A program made the position numbers and the translations under genes. From assembly GCF_000269965.1 (NCBI RefSeq), contig NC_017219.1:992001-1056000 (forward strand): DNA of 64,000 bases. The letters are read 5' to 3'. Below are positions 61,130-64,000 of this stretch, in pieces. The notes beneath the pieces are model-generated. The model was not told the DNA's origin. It was given only the letters and a program-made list of their open reading frames with translations, and ran no database searches. This stretch comes from Bifidobacterium longum subsp. infantis ATCC 15697 = JCM 1222 = DSM 20088 (GTDB taxonomy: Bacteria > Actinomycetota > Actinomycetes > Actinomycetales > Bifidobacteriaceae). Position 1 is the stretch's first letter; every line of letters begins with the position of its first letter.

Positions 61130-64000
61130 ATGTATCTCAAGGAACTCACCCTCCGCGGATTCAAATCCTTCGCCTCCGCCACCACGTTGCGCTTCGAGCC
61201 CGGCATCACGGCGGTCGTCGGCCCCAACGGTTCGGGCAAGTCGAACATCGTCGACGCCCTGACCTGGGTGATGGGTGAGCAGGGCGCCAAAAACCTGCGC
61301 GGCACTTCGATGGAGGACGTGATTTTCGCGGGCACGTCCTCCCGCCCGCCATTGGGCCGTGCACAGGTGAGCCTGACCATCGATAATTCCGATCACACGC
61401 TCGATATCGATTACACGGAAGTCACCATATCCCGCACCATCTTCCGCAACGGAGGCTCCGAATACGCGATCAACGGCTCGCAATGCCGTCTGCTCGACAT
61501 TCAGGAACTCCTCTCCGATACCGGTCTTGGCCAGCAGATGCACGTGATTGTGGGTCAGGGACGATTGGATGCGATTCTGAAGGCCGACCCGTCCGGCCAC
61601 CGCGCGTTCATCGAAGAGGCCGCCGGCATCCTGAAGCACCGCAAGCGCAAGGAACGCGCGTTGCGCAAGTTGGCCAATACCGAAACGAACCTGAGTCGAC
61701 TTGACGATTTGCTGGGGGAGATTCACCGCCAGCTCGGCCCCCTCGGACGCCAGGCACGCATCTCCCGGCGCGCCGACGCGATTCAGATATCCGTACGCGA
61801 CGCCCAAGCACGCCTGTATGCCGAAGACGCCCAACGCTCGATGAGCCGCCGCGACACGGTACGTCAAGAGCTTGGCGATGTGCGCAACCAGCTGGCCGTC
61901 GCCCAACGTGAACTCGCCCACGTCAAAGTACGCATCGAACAGGTCGAGGCGTTGAGCTCTGAATCCAGTCCGGCCATCGCCAAGGCCAACCAATACTGGC
62001 ATGAATTCTCGCAGACCCGTGAACGACTGAACGCGCTCGCCCAGTTGGCCGAAGAGCGTAGCCGGTCACTCACCGGCCAGATCGTCACCAACTTCGGTGA
62101 GGATCCCGGCATACTCGTCAAACGAGCCGAGGAACTGGAGTCTCAGGCCGCGGCACAAACCAAGGCCGTGGCCGATGCGCGCATCGCACTTGACAAGGCC
62201 ACCGAGGAACGCGCCGACGACGAGAAGAAGCTTGCCTCAGTCCGCCAGACCTTGACAGAACTGCGCAAAACCGCACAGGAGCGCGATGCACAAATCGCCC
62301 GACTGCGCGAACTCATCGCCCGTGAGGAATCCGCCGTGCAACTGGCGACCAGCCGCGCCAAGGATTATGCCTCCCAACGCGACTTGCTGACTTCCCAGCG
62401 CGACGATGCCCAGCAACAGCTGGACGCATTGCGCAGCGAAGCAGACTCCATTGCCGACGATGACGGTGCCGCATTGGACGCCGCGCGTGCAACGCTCGCC
62501 GAATGCCGCGAACGACTGAACGAACTCGCCGATAAGCAGCGCGAGATACAGTCCAAGATCATCTCGCTCAAATCCAAGGCCGATGCGCTTGCCGACACGC
62601 TAGGCAGCCGCAATGCCTCCGGATCATTGGAACGCGACACGGACGTGGCCTCGCTTGGCCGACTCACCGACTTCATCCATGTGGCCGAAGGCTGGGAAGA
62701 AGCTGTGGCCCACGCGCTCGACCAGTATGCCAGCGCCATCGTGGTACCCGAGGCAGGCAACATGTTGCACGCCCTCGAACGCGCTCGGGAAGATAAGCTC
62801 GGCAAAGCCGTGGTGCTGACCGCGAGCATTGCCGGCGATCCCGTCACAGAGCCAGGCACGGAGTCGGAGGAGAGTAGCGCCGAGAACACGGCGGCCGCCC
62901 CGCAATCGGGCAACGCGCTGGCAGCATTCGTCACCGCGAACCCGGATGCCGAGAACCAGGCGCAGGCCGAAGCTGTCGTGCACACCGTGCGTCTCCTGCT
63001 GGCTGATGTAGCCATGGCCGGCACCGCCGACGAAGCACAGCACATCGTGGCATCCGGCGAAGCCATGCGGGCCGTCACCAAGAACGGCGAGACCTTCACA
63101 CACGGCGTGGCGGCGGTCGGCGGCTCTTCCATCTCTCAATCGGACCTGTCTCTGGCCGCCCGTCGAGACAAAGCATTGGCACAGGTCAAACAGTTGGCCG
63201 CCCAAGACGGCGGAATGGCTGAGCAAGTGGCCGAGGCCAAAGCCAAACGCGATGAAGCGGCCCGACTCGTCGACCAGGAATCCGCCAAACGCACCGAAGC
63301 CCGGCTCAAAGCCCAACAGGCGGAGAAATCTCTGAAATCCGCCACAGACCGCGTCGCATCGTTCACCCGTCAGCTCGAGCAGCTGGATAGGAAAATCACC
63401 GAGACCCAAGAGAATCGCAACGAGCATCAGCTCAGGCTCGACGATCTCAATCGCGCTTTGGCATCGGCCCAGCAATCCACAGCGGAACATGCCGATTTCG
63501 ACGAACTTGATGAACGTGAACGCACGCTGGAGCGCGAACTGAACCTGACTCGCGAGCATGAGGTCGCCGCGAAAATCGCGTGGACCGAAGCAAGCCGCCA
63601 AGGGGAGTCACTGAGCCGGCAGGCCGGGCTGCTGCGGGACAACGCCAGAGAAGCCGCTGAACGCCGCGCCCGCATCGAGGCGTTGAACGATCGCAGACGC
63701 GAGCAGGCCTCACACCTGCAAGGCGTGGCCGATGACGCGCGAGCAGTGGCCGCCATGGTGGAACATACGCTGCATGACGTGGCCGCCAAACGAGACGAGC
63801 TGCAGGCCGCCGCCTCCAGCCATGACGAGGAACTCAAGGCCCTGCGCGCGCAGCGCAACCAGATCGAGCCCAAGGTCACCGATCTGACCGGGCGCGAACA
63901 TGCCTTGGATGTAAACCGCGAACGGTTGGCCGCCGAATCCGGGCAGCTCATGCAAAAAGTGTCCGACGAACTCGGTCTCACTTTGGAGGAATTGGTTAGT
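61130..64000 (+). CDS. smc: Chromosome segregation protein SMC (partial, 5' part)
   Basis: First 957 codons of SMC, the condensin ATPase that organises and segregates chromosomes with ScpA/ScpB; the frame is still open at the window edge. MYLKELTLRGFKSFASATTL is the conserved start, Walker A is VVGPNGSGKSNIVDAL (residues about 28-43) and the R loop region is LRGTSMEDVIFAG. Coiled coil fills about 170-490. The hinge lies at about 495-680, beginning DTDVASLGRLTDFIHVAEGW and carrying an unusual Ala/Glu/Ser-rich insert (TEPGTESEESSAENTAAAP). The returning coiled coil continues from 700. The C-terminal Walker B and signature are outside. No ribosome site is evident before the ATG at 61130. Confidence 0.95.
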   Translation, partial: MYLKELTLRGFKSFASATTLRFEPGITAVVGPNGSGKSNIVDALTWVMGEQGAKNLRGTSMEDVIFAGTSSRPPLGRAQVSLTIDNSDHTLDIDYTEVTISRTIFRNGGSEYAINGSQCRLLDIQELLSDTGLGQQMHVIVGQGRLDAILKADPSGHRAFIEEAAGILKHRKRKERALRKLANTETNLSRLDDLLGEIHRQLGPLGRQARISRRADAIQISVRDAQARLYAEDAQRSMSRRDTVRQELGDVRNQLAVAQRELAHVKVRIEQVEALSSESSPAIAKANQYWHEFSQTRERLNALAQLAEERSRSLTGQIVTNFGEDPGILVKRAEELESQAAAQTKAVADARIALDKATEERADDEKKLASVRQTLTELRKTAQERDAQIARLRELIAREESAVQLATSRAKDYASQRDLLTSQRDDAQQQLDALRSEADSIADDDGAALDAARATLAECRERLNELADKQREIQSKIISLKSKADALADTLGSRNASGSLERDTDVASLGRLTDFIHVAEGWEEAVAHALDQYASAIVVPEAGNMLHALERAREDKLGKAVVLTASIAGDPVTEPGTESEESSAENTAAAPQSGNALAAFVTANPDAENQAQAEAVVHTVRLLLADVAMAGTADEAQHIVASGEAMRAVTKNGETFTHGVAAVGGSSISQSDLSLAARRDKALAQVKQLAAQDGGMAEQVAEAKAKRDEAARLVDQESAKRTEARLKAQQAEKSLKSATDRVASFTRQLEQLDRKITETQENRNEHQLRLDDLNRALASAQQSTAEHADFDELDERERTLERELNLTREHEVAAKIAWTEASRQGESLSRQAGLLRDNAREAAERRARIEALNDRRREQASHLQGVADDARAVAAMVEHTLHDVAAKRDELQAAASSHDEELKALRAQRNQIEPKVTDLTGREHALDVNRERLAAESGQLMQKVSDELGLTLEELVS

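Overview
The window is a chromosomal stretch of a high-GC actinobacterium, almost certainly Bifidobacterium longum or a close relative. The evidence is the actinobacterial order lexA / LysM protein / nrdR, a dcw cluster running mraZ-rsmH-ftsL-ftsI-(murE-like)-murF-mraY-murD-ftsW-murG-murC-ftsQ with no ftsZ behind it, a tmRNA whose tag reads AKSNRTEFALAA, and a large locus for mannose- and GlcNAc-containing glycans whose sugars all converge on fructose-6-phosphate, the entry point of the bifid shunt.

Layout. 1-6.8 kb is housekeeping: the end of L-lactate dehydrogenase, a CDF metal exporter, lexA with four SOS boxes facing a LysM membrane protein, nrdR, serA and a HelD-type helicase. 7.0-21.1 kb is the cell-wall and division operon, headed by an MraZ box; the murE position holds a degenerate MurE-like protein without the ATP-binding loop. 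tmRNA follows at 21.3 kb. 21.7-26.4 kb is an eroded mobile island next to the tmRNA 3' end: a serine-recombinase tail, an IS3-family element with both inverted repeats but a broken transposase, a two-gene ABC exporter with foreign-looking codon use, an IS30 fragment, an antitoxin beside a crippled toxin, and a phage zinc-ribbon/HTH remnant. dtd follows.

26.9-54.9 kb is a glycan-use locus. Two tandem GH38 alpha-mannosidases, a peptide/oligosaccharide-type ABC importer (DppA/B/C plus a fused double ATPase) and a LacI regulator run rightward. A GH125 alpha-mannosidase, an AGE-family (mannose isomerase-like) enzyme, a PfkB fructokinase and a ROK repressor run leftward. Near-identical LacI-type palindromes stand before the first GH38 gene and before GH125. 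A ROK kinase, a second ROK repressor, nagB, nagA and a CUT1 sugar importer with a 59-residue membrane protein coupled to its end complete it. The inferred scheme is import of oligosaccharides, cytoplasmic demannosylation, mannose to fructose to fructose-6-P, and GlcNAc to GlcNAc-6-P to GlcN-6-P to fructose-6-P. No endoglycosidase that would release the glycans is in the window.

54.9-64 kb returns to ordinary genes: a NUDIX hydrolase, aminopeptidase P, an AbiEi/DUF559-like protein, a roughly 1 kb gene-free stretch with DnaA-box-like sites and degenerate repeats, folC with an acidic tail, and the first 957 codons of smc, which runs off the edge.
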